Shown here piece by piece: positions 55,205 through 64,000 of a stretch of 64,000 bases of DNA. The stretch is from Arion vulgaris (Eukaryota > Mollusca > Gastropoda > Stylommatophora > Arionidae), in assembly GCA_020796225.1 (NCBI GenBank), contig CM036765.1, positions 35,430,066 through 35,494,065 of the forward strand, read 5' to 3'. A model generated the notes under the pieces. That model was given only the letters and a program-made list of their open reading frames with translations, did not search any database and had not been told where the DNA came from. Position 1 is the stretch's first letter. The number at the start of each line of letters is the position of its first letter. Made by a program: the position numbers and the translations under genes.

Positions 55205-55326
55205 CCTAGCGGATACATGCATCCGATTTGAGCCAAACTTCCTTAGTCGCCTCTTACGACATGCGTGGCAGGTAACATTGGTTCTATTCTTTACATCCCA
55301 AATTTGAGCCCCGGTAACCACTCGGA
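55205..55326 (-). mobile_element. SINE-like repeat S5, 5' half
   Basis: Minus strand: CCGAGTGGTTACCGGGGCTC, AATTTGGGATGTAAAGAATA, CATGTCGTAAGAGGCGACTA, GGCTCAAATCGGATGCATG, then it stops where the L-G LINE sequence begins. Confidence 0.72.
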
Positions 55327-55667
55327 CGGTACCGTGCATTTAAGTTGATGTACTTGAATTGGAAACATCAATTTTTTTAAGTGCTTAATTTTGCTTTCTG
55401 TCTCCACCATAACAGTAATCTATTTTATATATACCGTGTTTCTTTTTTATTATTATTATATATGTGTAGAGAGCGCTCTTTAGACCTTTGTTATACAATT
55501 CTTAGTTAAATTTTACTGCGCATTTTAGTATTGACCAGCGTAGTGGACAAAGCACATGATATGTCGTAAACTTCTAGCTATTTATCATTTTCTGCAACTT
55601 GTTATTACTATAACTATCCACACAATTTTCCAGTACTAATCCATATTCATTCATCTTTATCACCCGT
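55327..55667. other. Unassigned AT-rich spacer
   Basis: Nothing recognised. Confidence 0.4.
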
Positions 55668-55925
55668 GTGTTGCCGGGCTCTCACGGGGAGCCAAGAATA
55701 GTAACACTACAAACTACAAGGCATGTCGTAAGAGGCGAGTAAGGTAGGTGTCTAGGGAAGCTACCCTAGTAAATAAAAATCATCGCAGAAGTTGGATGTG
55801 CATAACTTGTAGGCGCATAGCCGGTACACCGTACAATCTCTCTTAGGCTCGGATCACATACAAATCATAAAGAGTGGTTAACAAGTGATCGAAGGTAAAA
55901 TATTAAGCGTTCGAAAAAGAAGATT
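55668..55925 (+). mobile_element. Interspersed repeat S6
   Basis: CGTGTGTTGCCGGGCTCTCA, AAGAATAGTAACACTACAAA, AAGGCATGTCGTAAGAGGCG, AGCTACCCTAGTAAATAAAA, ACAAATCATAAAGAGTGGTT, ending GCGTTCGAAAAAGAAGA. The most complete uninterrupted S6 copy. Confidence 0.78.
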
Positions 55926-56129
55926 CATCTTTATTGTTTATCTTCTTGTTGTATATTATTATGTTTGATTGTTATTGTTACTTGTTATTTAACCGACATC
56001 ATACTACTTTCCACAGACCAATAGGTACTCAGTATACTTCAGCAGATATCTCATCTACAATAAACTGGACTACCCGTTTAGAGACACGTGAAGCAGAGTG
56101 ACGTGAAGCCATGACAACAGTGTATTTAT

Positions 56130-58065
56130 AGAGTGTTGCAGTCAACAGATTATTGCTTATGGTCTCCATTCTACAATGATAGGCAAATGGTGTCAGAAGG
56201 GGTGACAATGACTGCGATCATTACTATAATTGAAAATGGGGAAGCACACACAAATGTAACAATAGAAGTAAGAAAGAATATACAAAGAGATAGAGAAACA
56301 ATATCTACAAGGCATGTGTGCAAAGTTAAAAGAACACCAGAAGGAAAGAAGACAGCAGAAATGTTTTAAAGAAAAAAAAAATTAATGACCAGACCTTTTA
56401 AACGAAAGCTAACTGCAATAAAAGACGTGATGGGGGAGCTCTGACAACACAAGAAGAGATTATCCACAGATGAAATAATTACTGCTTAAAAATTGATATG
56501 AATAGAGACGAAAAAACAATAGAGAGAACATTGAAATAATCACAAAGTAAGGGCTAGGGCCAACAGAAGAGGAAGTTGAATGTGCCATAAACGAAGGCAG
56601 GAAAATCACCAGGATGCGATAATACTTCAACAGAGTTTGTCAAATCTGTAGAAGAACAAAGTAAACAAGTGTATCAGGCAGATGTGAAAAAGTGTGAGAC
56701 ACAAGAGTATTGTTAAATAAATGGTAAAGATCAATATTTATATATTTGAATAGCTAGAAAATGGAGACACAGATTTATGTATTAACTATAGAACAGTGAC
56801 CGTAACTAGGCAAGCAAGTAAAATCTTATTAAAAATAATTATGAGAAGACTATGATGAAAAATAGAAGAAGACAACATAACGAAAGTTGGATTTAGACAT
56901 AATAGAAGTACACATAACTATATATTTAGAATGGGGGCAAACATTAAAAAAATATTGAAAATTGAATGTAGAAGAAGTGATGTTATATTTACTACCAAAA
57001 TAAAAGCCGTGTGATTGCATAGAACGTCCGGAATTGTGGAAGATAATAAAAGGAATGGGAGTTCAAATGCATTTAAAACAAATCTTAAAATAACTGCATA
57101 ATAAAAGATGGAGGCTGTAAAAACACGCGATCAGAAATCAAACTGGTTTGACATTAGAGAGTTGCATTCTGTCGGTTAACACAAAAGCTGAAAACATTAC
57201 TAGAATTGTTACTTATGATACTAAAAAAACATACGTTCTCTTTGCACTCGGAGGAAGATAAATACACGAACTAAAATATGTTGACCCTACAGTTTTACTA
57301 TCAACATTGTTAAAAGAAAATTGAGAAATCAATAATGACAGTGCTAGAGAGAAGCAAAAAAATAAGAAGCCAAGTCTATATCCGAATGTAGCAAAAACAA
57401 ATATAATGATAATTAAGAAAGCAAACACGACAAATGATATATTTATTTAAACAAATAGACAAAGTAAACGGCTTTAAATATCTAATATAGCTGTACATCA
57501 GAGATGTCAATCTGATAAAGGAGACAAACAAAAATAGCTCTATAAAACCTTAAACAAATCAAACCAGAAACAAATGGAATAGATATGATAAAAAAAATAG
57601 CAGATTACCAAGATCATGCATATCCTCTGTAACAACATATGGTTGTCAGATGCTACCATTTAAAAAAAATATAGAAGAATAGGATTTGTTGTGTTTTAGA
57701 ATAAATATGTTACAGAAGAGCCCTCCGTATAAATGGACGGAGAAGAGAACAAATAGATATAACCAGAAAGAACTCAAAGTTTAAGAAAGACAAAAAATTG
57801 CAGATGATACAAACAAGAAATATAAAATATAAATATTTTGGAAAATTATAGACAGGGTGTAATAAAGAAGACTATTATGAAGGAATGCGTAACGGCAAAC
57901 TGGAGAAGAGAGAATACCAACGTTGAAAATGAATTCAGGATGTGATAGATGTTATGTACATGACAGCAGCAGAGACAGGATATCTGGCCTGTGGGTGAGA
58001 AACATCCAGAAGTTCTGTTAGTTTAACAAAGTACTGCACACGACAAGTTATTGGATTTTAATGTA
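56130..58065 (+). pseudogene. Long dead LINE-B with recognisable RT
   Basis: In several frames: NRRGS/GPTEEEVECAI-like linker (56570-56610), NYRTVTVTRQASKILLKIIM (56785-56850), VGFRHNRSTHNYIFRMGANI (56886-56945), a RPELWKIIKGMGVQMHLKQI stretch (57020-57090), KYVDPTVLLSTLLKEN (57270-57320), RSCISSVTTYGCQMLPFKKN (57610-57675) and the TTATTGGATTTTAATG 3' end. The order equals RT motifs 1-5 plus thumb of CR1/RTE-like LINEs. The catalytic (Y/F)ADD reads YVDP, so RT activity is lost; stops occur every 20-60 codons. The oldest-looking LINE in the window. Confidence 0.8.
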
Positions 58066-58186
58066 TTTAAATTGGATAGGCGAGCGAAAATAAACCAATG
58101 TCCCACAATCTAATAATATATTCCTGAAACTTATACATTGAGTTACTTCCCTTACATCCCTGAGCTACCGGATATGTGTTTTTGTA

Positions 58187-60374
58187 GTCTGTCCATTAAT
58201 TCGTGAGCAAGTTTGAAATTGATTTTTCTCGAAAACTACCTGTTGGATCTCATTGATTTTTTGCAAGCAGCCTTAGAATATCCATGACGCTAGAGAAATA
58301 TTTTTTCCAAGAAAATTTGATGTAGTTTGAAATATTTCTTCTTCAGGTTATATTAAAATCAACCTCACCGGATTGTACACAATAGTAACAGATCTACGGT
58401 ACACAGACGCGTTGTTCTAAAAATACATTATGGTAACATTGAAATATCGTGAGTAAACAACAATTTCACGAATTCCCGTGCACCTAACCCAGTCGACTTT
58501 GAAAGCGGAAAGCATATGACGTTATAATTGGGATACCGTTGTATAGTTATAGGTGTATCTCGCTATTTGTATGAAGCTATTGTATCATATTTGTTGGCTT
58601 ATCAAAACTGACATTGATATCACATTCATAATGAGTCTGAAGTGCACATTTATAACAATGCAGAAGGTTACAGTTTTACTATACCAACACTTCCGTAGGG
58701 AATCTAAGAGAGGTCATCTATTTTGCGATATTCATAACCCTGAGAAACGAACGCAACTGGCGCTTGGTCTGAATAGAGAATCCTTTTCCCGATGGATTAA
58801 ACAGGACACAAAGTGCACTAATGTCAAGCAAGGAAGGAAAAGAACAATTAACGACTTTGACATAGATGTCATAAGACGGAGCTCTTGAAAATGTTTGCGA
58901 CAAATCAACTTGTTACTCTCAGGAAACTGAAATTAAAACTGCAATCAGATTGCAGCATAGACATTTCTAAAAGTACTCTATGGAAAATTGTAAGAACCGC
59001 CGGCTTCACCTTCAGAAAAACTATAGGCGGCAGGAATATTATTTGTGAAAAGTCACATTTAATTGCTGCCCGAAGTAAATACCTGAGGCAGATCCGTGAG
59101 CGGCGGAGGCAAGGCTATGATATTGTATATTTGGACGAATCCTGGGTCAATGCTCACCACACCAATGCTAAAGAATGGCAATCAGTAGACGGTGAACAGA
59201 AAAGAAAAATACCAAGCAGCAAAGGCCAGAGTATTATACTAACACATGCAGGAAGCAGTGAAGAAGGTCTTGTCCATGACGCTGGACTTATTTTCCAATA
59301 AAAAAGTACCGACGGTAGGGACTACCACACAGAAATGAATGGACATATTTTCAGGCACTGGATGGAGAAAGATCTACTTCCAATTCTAAACAGACCATCA
59401 TGCTTGGTAATGGATAATGCATCCTATCACAACGCAGTATCAGCGGAAGACAAAGTACCAACTGCATCAAATACAAAAGATCAAATTAGGACTTGGCTTG
59501 CTAAGGAAAATGTCAGCTTCGATGATACATATTTAAAAGCCGAGTTGTTGCACCTGGTGAGGATGACAAATAAGACAAAGGTGTTTCATATTGACAAAAT
59601 CATTGCGGAATACGGCCACACGTCTTTGCGACTACCTCCATATCATGCTCACCTCAATCCGATAGAGCTTGTCTGGGCTAAAGTAAAAGGGCAAGTTGCC
59701 GAGCAGAACAGGACGTTTAAAATGTGTGATGTTGAAGTTCTGACACGTGAGTCCCTCTCAATGATAGACATGCAGTTCTGGAAGAAGTGTGTTGAACATG
59801 TGCTCCGAGAGGAAGACGAGTACTGGCACCGAGATGGATTACAATTTGTCCAGCCAGTAACAATTATCAACCTCATGGAATCGTCAGATTCGGAATGATA
59901 CAAATCATATTTTGATTACAGACTGAGAAATAGCAACGTATACATTTCCATATCCAAATGCGTCTACCATCATACAATTTGTGGTGAAGTTAAGACACCC
60001 TGGAGTCTAATGGTGACCGAAGGGAGGACTAACTGTTGCATATTGTATCCAAATTCACGATTGCACATAAAGGGCAACACACTTAATTACTTGACCTATC
60101 AAGTTAATATGGAGATACACCTATGAATAGAATTGAACATGGACAAATTCTAGGGATTACTGTAAAATCTAAAATTTGAGCCCCCGTATTTGCAATTATC
60201 ATAAAAGATCAAAGGAATTCGCCGATGTGCAAAATCCGTAGCATCTATGAACTACTGGTTAGCTTTATTTTAGCGTCATGGATATTCTAAGGCTGCATGC
60301 AAAAATCACTGAGATCCAACAGGTAGTTTTCGAGAAAATCAATTTCAAACGTGCTCACGAATTAATGGACAGAC
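58187..60374 (+). mobile_element. IS630-Tc1-mariner element, 105-bp TIRs, TA duplication
   Basis: The ends GTCTGTCCATTAATTCGTGA (58187) and its reverse complement at 60355-60374 continue as inverted repeats over about 105 bp (to CCATGACGCTA at about 58292 / 60270) with about five differences. TA flanks at 58185-58186 and 60375-60376. 2188 bp with one broken transposase gene in the middle. The TIRs are much longer than the ~30 bp of classic mariner. High TIR identity implies a fairly recent insertion. Confidence 0.92.
58571..59898 (+). pseudogene. DD83E transposase, one frameshift and one stop
   Basis: Frame 1 (58571-58888): MSLKCTFITMQK.., LLYQHFRRESKRG, KRTQLALGLNRESFSRWIKQ, a helix-turn-helix-like DNA-binding half. 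A one-base-type frameshift near 58880 leads to MFATNQLVTLRKLKLKLQSD, STLWKIVRTAGFTFRKT, then YLDESWVNAHHTNAKEW (first D, 59134). A TAA at 59299 interrupts before GRDYHTEMNGHIFRHWME, SCLVMDNASYHNAVSAE (second D, 59413) and RLPPYHAHLNPIELVWAKVK (E, 59665). 83 residues lie between the second D and the E, against 34 in classic Tc1/mariner. All three catalytic residues are present. Confidence 0.9.
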
Positions 60375-60486
60375 TATAACATTTATTTATGTATTGTACA
60401 TCGTAGATTGGAGCGTGGCTTCCATGCAGGAGACTCGTGATCAATTCACGGTAAGGCCAAGGATTTTTTGTTGTTGTGGTATTTGT
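60375..60486. other. Short unassigned spacer
   Basis: Between the transposon and a LINE-B 3' end. GGAGCGTGGCTTCCATGCAG / GTGATCAATTCACGG may be a decayed pol III head, but I cannot support it. Confidence 0.3.
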
Positions 60487-60625
60487 TCATGTTTATTAAA
60501 GAAACCATGAACATCACCATCGACGAAGTGGGTGAACTGGCAAGAGACAGAGTGAATTTCAGATGTGCTGCAAAGAGAGCAACGTACTATGAAGGATACG
60601 CACCTTGATGATGGGCATAAATAAA
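60487..60625 (+). pseudogene. LINE 3' end, family L-B (short)
   Basis: KETMNITIDEVGELARDRVN, FRCAAKRATYYEGYAP and stop, then TTGATGATGGGC. Nearly identical to 17895-18005. About 140 bp, strongly 5'-truncated. Confidence 0.8.
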
Positions 60626-60639
60626 TAAAAAATTCCACC

Positions 60640-60760
60640 TTGAACAGCTTCGCGGCGACTGCACTAGCCATGCGGTCATTCAATTCCCCAGGCTCTCGTC
60701 CCACGTGCCCTACATCGACATAAAAAGCGGTACTCCAGGCAGTAACAACAGTTAGATTGT
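60640..60760 (-). repeat. Interspersed repeat S7
   Basis: Minus strand: CTGTTGTTACTGCCTGGAGT, GGGGAATTGAATGACCGCAT, GGCTAGTGCAGTCGCCGCGA, AGCTGTTCAAGGTGGAA. Collinear with 44218-44345. Confidence 0.5.
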
Positions 60761-60969
60761 ATAACATTATATATTTTGTTTCTCAAGATAAACCACACAC
60801 AACAAATAGAGTAAGAGACATATAGAGTAACAGATTACATAAAGATTGAGTATACAAATAAGATTGTGATTTGTCTTTACCTTCTTCATAAATAGTTGAC
60901 ACATAAATCCTTCACAAGTGATCCCATTTGCTGCTGTTTTTCTACCTAACATATACATGATCAATGCAA
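60761..60969. other. Unassigned spacer
   Basis: A short minus-strand frame continues from the LINE fragment that follows. Nothing else. Confidence 0.35.
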
Positions 60970-61180
60970 ACTCTCTCATTTCTATTCACTGCAGTTTTTC
61001 TTCAAAGTTCCTTGGACTTTCTTGTCTTCCTCGTTTATTTGCTGTTCACTGAAGAGTTGTCTTTGCCAAAGTTCTCAGTGACATTGTACACATATGCCCA
61101 ATCCATTCTCTTTTTCTTCCTGTGATCATATTTGTCAGTGGTATGTACTTAATTTTCTTTCATCGCTTCTCATTTGTCAT
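60970..61180 (-). pseudogene. LINE C-terminal fragment (RTE/CR1-like)
   Basis: The minus strand reads KYIPLTNMITGRKREWIGHM, CTMSLRTLAKTTLQ and NKRGRQESPRNFEEKL. R.R.WIGH and GRQ...R.F.EKL correspond to WIGH..R and GRP..TWR of LINE tails. Short and frameshifted. Confidence 0.55.
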
Positions 61181-61379
61181 CTTCTATAACCAAAATATTC
61201 GCACAATTATCAAAAGATATTTTATTGTTAAAGATCTTTAATTTACGTGTAAGTTCTGCGGGTTATTTTCCAGCATTTGCTATTGTGTATTAGTAATCCC
61301 AGAACAGTATTGATGTATGGAAAGTAAACATGTCTCCATGGGATAATGACGAATTGCAACTTCAGGTTATTCAAGTTCA
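61181..61379. other. Unassigned spacer
   Basis: Nothing recognised. Confidence 0.35.
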
Positions 61380-62138
61380 GTCAGAGTAACTGTTCGGGCT
61401 GGTCAATGTGTAGGCCTGCAATGTTTAAGTAAACTTTCTAAAATGACAGTGTTTGAGTGAAACTACTGTCATGAAATTATTGTCATTTTATGTGGTGATT
61501 TCAACATGAAAAGCAGATAATGGGGAAACATTTCCTCGAATACACAGGGTGAAGAGCTCGAACTAGAAAAAATGGAATTGCTGTGCATCCAGCTGTGCAT
61601 CAATAGCGACAGTATCACTAGAATTGCGAGTCGACTGGAGATGAGGATAGTGTAATTGATTTGGCACTTGTGTCCCCTCCACTCACTACTTTGTGCAGAT
61701 GTGGGATATTATGGCACCATGGAAGTGACCACCATCCTGCAGCATACAGGTGAACAAAGAGAGATTTAGAAAGTACATTTCGAGAACGCATTATTTTAAG
61801 TGCGACAACACAGTGCAAGACAATGTAAGTAGGATAAGGTGTGTCAAACGTAGCAAGCACATCAGCAGAAGTAAATGATTGGAACTACCCTGGTGAGATA
61901 ACGAGATGGAGAAGACGTGGCAGCAGAAGTAAATGATTGGAACTACCCTGGTGGCATAACGAGATGGAGAAGACGTGGTTAGACAAACAGTGTGCTATCC
62001 GGAAGTGGCAAAATGCCAAGAAAAATGGAACCACCCAGCCTGGTCACATCATGCAGTTGAAACTAGAGGGAATAATAAAACAGGATGTCTTAAATTGCAT
62101 GAACATTCCAATTTGATTACTTGTTTTAGTTATATTTA
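61380..62138 (+). pseudogene. LINE endonuclease (APE-like) domain fragment
   Basis: Across frames: EIIVILCGDFNMKSR, WGNISSNTQGEELE, ITRIASR, DSVIDLALVSPPLTTLC and GTMEVTTILQ / HHGSDHHPA-type residues at 61712-61740. GDFN, the S.IDL...S segment and SDHHP are hallmarks of the endonuclease/exonuclease/phosphatase fold in LINE ORF2. The linker towards RT follows (WLDKQCAIRKWQNAKKNG). Stops and indels; RT is absent because an S5 repeat begins at 62139. Confidence 0.75.
61863..61978 (+). repeat. 58-bp tandem duplication inside the LINE fragment
   Basis: CAGCAGAAGTAAATGATTGG ... GAAGACGTGG occurs twice (61863-61920 and 61921-61978) with one difference (GAGATA/GGCATA). 58 bp shifts the frame. Confidence 0.92.
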
Positions 62139-62389
62139 TCGCCCGAGTGGTTACCGGGGCCCAAATTTGGGGTGTAAAGAATAGAACCACTGTTACCTGC
62201 CACGCATGTCGTAAGAGGCGACTAAGGCGGTTTGGCTGAAATCGGATGCACATGTCCTAAACGTGTAGATTTCTATGCGTTTAGTGGCCTACCAAACCAA
62301 TGCGCAACGTATACACGTTCTTAGCAAAGATCAAACATATTACAAAGAGTGATTAAAATTAGTCGTAAAGAACGAACACAAAGAAGAAG
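62139..62389 (+). mobile_element. SINE-like repeat S5, full length
   Basis: Reference copy: GCCCGAGTGGTTACCGGGGC, CCAAATTTGGGGTGTAAAGA, ACCTGCCACGCATGTCGTAA, GAGGCGACTAAGGCGGTTTG, CGCAACGTATACACGTTCTT, GAACGAACACAAAGAAGAAG. The start resembles a tRNA-Ser/Leu A box (GAGTGGTTA). Confidence 0.8.
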
Positions 62390-62399
62390 AAGTTATATT

Positions 62400-62944
62400 T
62401 ATAAAACGATATCTTTGTAACTCATTTAGCATAATTTTACATATCCCATTGTATTTGTTATTTATTACCATAACTTTACATATCACATTTTTAAAATTTA
62501 TTTAGCATAATTTTACATATCCCATTGTATTTGTTATTTATTACCATAACTTTACATATCACATTTTTTAAATTTATTTAGCATAATTTTACATATCCCA
62601 TTGTATTTGTTATTTATTACCATAACTTTACATATCACATTTTTAAAATTTATTTAGCATAATTTTACATATCCCATTGTATTTGTTATTTATTACCATA
62701 ACTTTACATATCACATTTTTAAAATTTATTTAGCATAATTTTACATATCCCATTGTATTTGTTATTTATTACCATAACTTTACATATCAAATTTTTTAAA
62801 TTTATTTAGCATAATTTTACATATCCCATTGTATTTGTTATTTATTATCATAACTTTACATATCACATTTTTTAAATTTATTTAACAAAATTTTACAAAA
62901 CATATTGTATTTGTCAATTATTTAACATAACTTTACATATCACA
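62400..62944. repeat. 76-bp AT-rich tandem repeat, about 7 copies (left part)
   Basis: The unit is TTTATTTAGCATAATTTTAC, ATATCCCATTGTATTTGTTA, TTTATTACCATAACTTTACA, TATCACATTTTTAAAA. CACATTTTT occurs at 62484, 62560, 62636, 62712 and so on, 76-bp steps. It begins right after the (AAG)n tail of the S5 repeat and resumes at 63229 after a SINE. Confidence 0.92.
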
Positions 62945-63228
62945 GAGAGCCGCGGTAGCGTAGTTGTTAGTGAACTCGCTTCTCAAGGCTGGTGGTCTGG
63001 GTTCAACTCCCGCAGTGTGCGTGGAATTTTTCCCGACCGCGACGGCTCTCAGGTCGACCCAGCCTCAAGTGGGTACCAGACATACTCTGGGAAAGTAATG
63101 GCGGCCGGCGTGATACTGACCACATCACCCATCGTGTGCCGACGGTCAATAAAAAAAAAATACAGGCCTAACACTGTATTGCCCTATATGCTACGAGGTA
63201 TGAAAGGGTTCCTTTACTTACTTTTACT
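62945..63228 (+). mobile_element. tRNA-derived SINE, family S4
   Basis: Head GAGAGCCGCGGTAGCGTAGT (A box), CTGGGTTCAACTCCCGC (B box). The body has CGACCCAGCCTCAAGTGGGT, ACCAGACATACTCTGGGAAA and GTAATGGCGGCCGGCG, and the tail is CCTTTACTTACTTTTACTTT. TTTACATATCACA flanks both sides (62932-62944 and 63229-63241), consistent with a target duplication, although the target is itself repetitive. The only S4 copy here, and it looks intact. Confidence 0.85.
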
Positions 63229-63295
63229 TTTACATATCACATTTGTTATTTATTTAGCATAACTTTACATATCACATTGTATTTGTTATTTATGT
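63229..63295. repeat. 76-bp tandem repeat, right remnant
   Basis: TTTACATATCACATTTGTTA, TTTATTTAGCATAACTTTAC, CACATTGTATTTGTTATTTA: the end of the array split by the S4 SINE. Confidence 0.85.
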
Positions 63296-63905
63296 TACTT
63301 CAGTGTCTGTGATACTTTCATATTTAATCATAGACTTATTTAAGTTTAGTTGTTTCTATTATTTAAAGTGTAAGATTTAGTTGTTGTTATCATATAGAAT
63401 GTAAGACTATCTTGTATTTGATATGATCCGGGCAGGAATGTGTTTAACCTGCGAGCCATAGGAACCATCGATATGAATACCGTTCCAAATCAGTTAGGAG
63501 AGACTGAACAACTACGGGCCTGACTGGATTGTTATGACATCGGTTAAGTAACCAATAACCCAGACTCGTTTATTAAAATCTGGTCTCTCATCTCTTTCCT
63601 ATGTGCTGTTTCCTAGATTCTCATATCTTCTAATATTTATTCCATAAAAGGAGTGCTAAAGGCTTGATGATTGCATCTATTATCTCTTCTATACAGAAAT
63701 AATAACATCGAGGCTAAATATAATGTTCAAGACCTTGCTTTCCCATTCTCGTTGGAGGAAATAGAAACAGACCTGCCTTGCTAAAACAAGGACCTACATG
63801 ATATCCACCTTAGTGAAGCCTGTTGGAAGTTATACATATGCCTAATTTAGTTTAGTCGTCAGATCACCATCACTGCACATCAAACGAATTAGTCCATAAG
63901 TCGCC
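63296..63905. other. Unassigned region
   Basis: GGTTAAGTAACCAATAACCC near 63541 and GATCACCATCACTGCAC near 63860 resemble pieces of other interspersed repeats (10800, 3738). No gene. Confidence 0.4.
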
Positions 63906-64000
63906 TGTGTGTTGCCGGAGCAAAGAATAGTAACACTGTGACCTACACGGCATGTCGTAAGAGATGACAGAAGTAGGGGCCTAGGAAGCTATATAGAAAC
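63906..64000 (+). mobile_element. Interspersed repeat S6, cut by window end
   Basis: TGTGTGTTGCCGGAGCAAAG-type start, AATAGTAACACTGTGACCTA, GGCATGTCGTAAGAGATGAC, GGGCCTAGGAAGCTAT. Confidence 0.75.

Noticed and set aside
58885..59301. Start of a separate second transposase gene at TTG 58885
   Set aside because: The DNA-binding half upstream and the catalytic half downstream are one protein split by a frameshift; TTG is not a credible start in an animal genome.
62945..63020. tRNA gene
   Set aside because: SINE head: repeat body, tail and target duplication follow.

Overview
This is a window of nuclear DNA from an invertebrate animal, packed with repeats. I found no host protein-coding gene, rRNA gene or free-standing tRNA gene that I can defend. 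The animal call rests on many decayed non-LTR retrotransposons (LINEs) of RTE-like, CR1/Jockey-like and R1/I-like type, several SINEs with tRNA-like heads, DNA transposons (IS630-Tc1-mariner, hAT, a probable Helitron-type OTU fragment), AT-rich spacers and long mini/satellite arrays. Nothing seen fixes the phylum; a large, repeat-rich arthropod or mollusc genome would fit, but that is inference.

Layout. 1-11 kb: LINE 3' fragments (families here called L-A, L-B, L-D, L-E and RTE), three SINE families, a 681-bp non-autonomous element with 24-bp inverted ends (5800-6480), 47-, 33- and 60-bp tandem arrays, and a broken OTU-protease-like coding fragment (minus strand, 9.1-10.0 kb). 11-24 kb: an interspersed repeat carrying a nested insertion with 16-bp duplications, an R1/I-like LINE whose RNase H segment has been amplified into a 57-bp array (12647-14195), more LINE/SINE pieces and a hairpin-type element (21427-21569). 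25-36 kb: two large arrays, 44 bp x ~70 and ~62 bp x ~95, separated by a possible TTAA-flanked element. 36-43 kb: a hAT element with an intact 8-bp target duplication and an internal 22-bp minisatellite, a 259-bp mariner-like MITE, a 49-bp array and a long-hairpin element. 43-56 kb: LINE pieces, including the best-preserved RT fragment (minus, 44.9-46.1 kb), 30-bp and 60-bp arrays, a LINE-B with a SINE nested in it, and an 88-bp array made from a LINE 3' end. 56-64 kb: a long dead LINE-B, a 2188-bp IS630-Tc1-mariner element with a DD83E transposase broken by one frameshift and one stop, a LINE endonuclease fragment, a 76-bp array and a SINE inserted into it.

Main theme: several tandem arrays start inside, or directly against the 3' tail of, a transposable element. 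Three arrays have units that are recognisable transposon sequence (RNase H, a LINE 3' end, a hAT subterminal region). Array units, target duplications and inverted ends were read by eye; copy numbers of the large arrays are estimates, and LINE clade assignments need a search I could not run.
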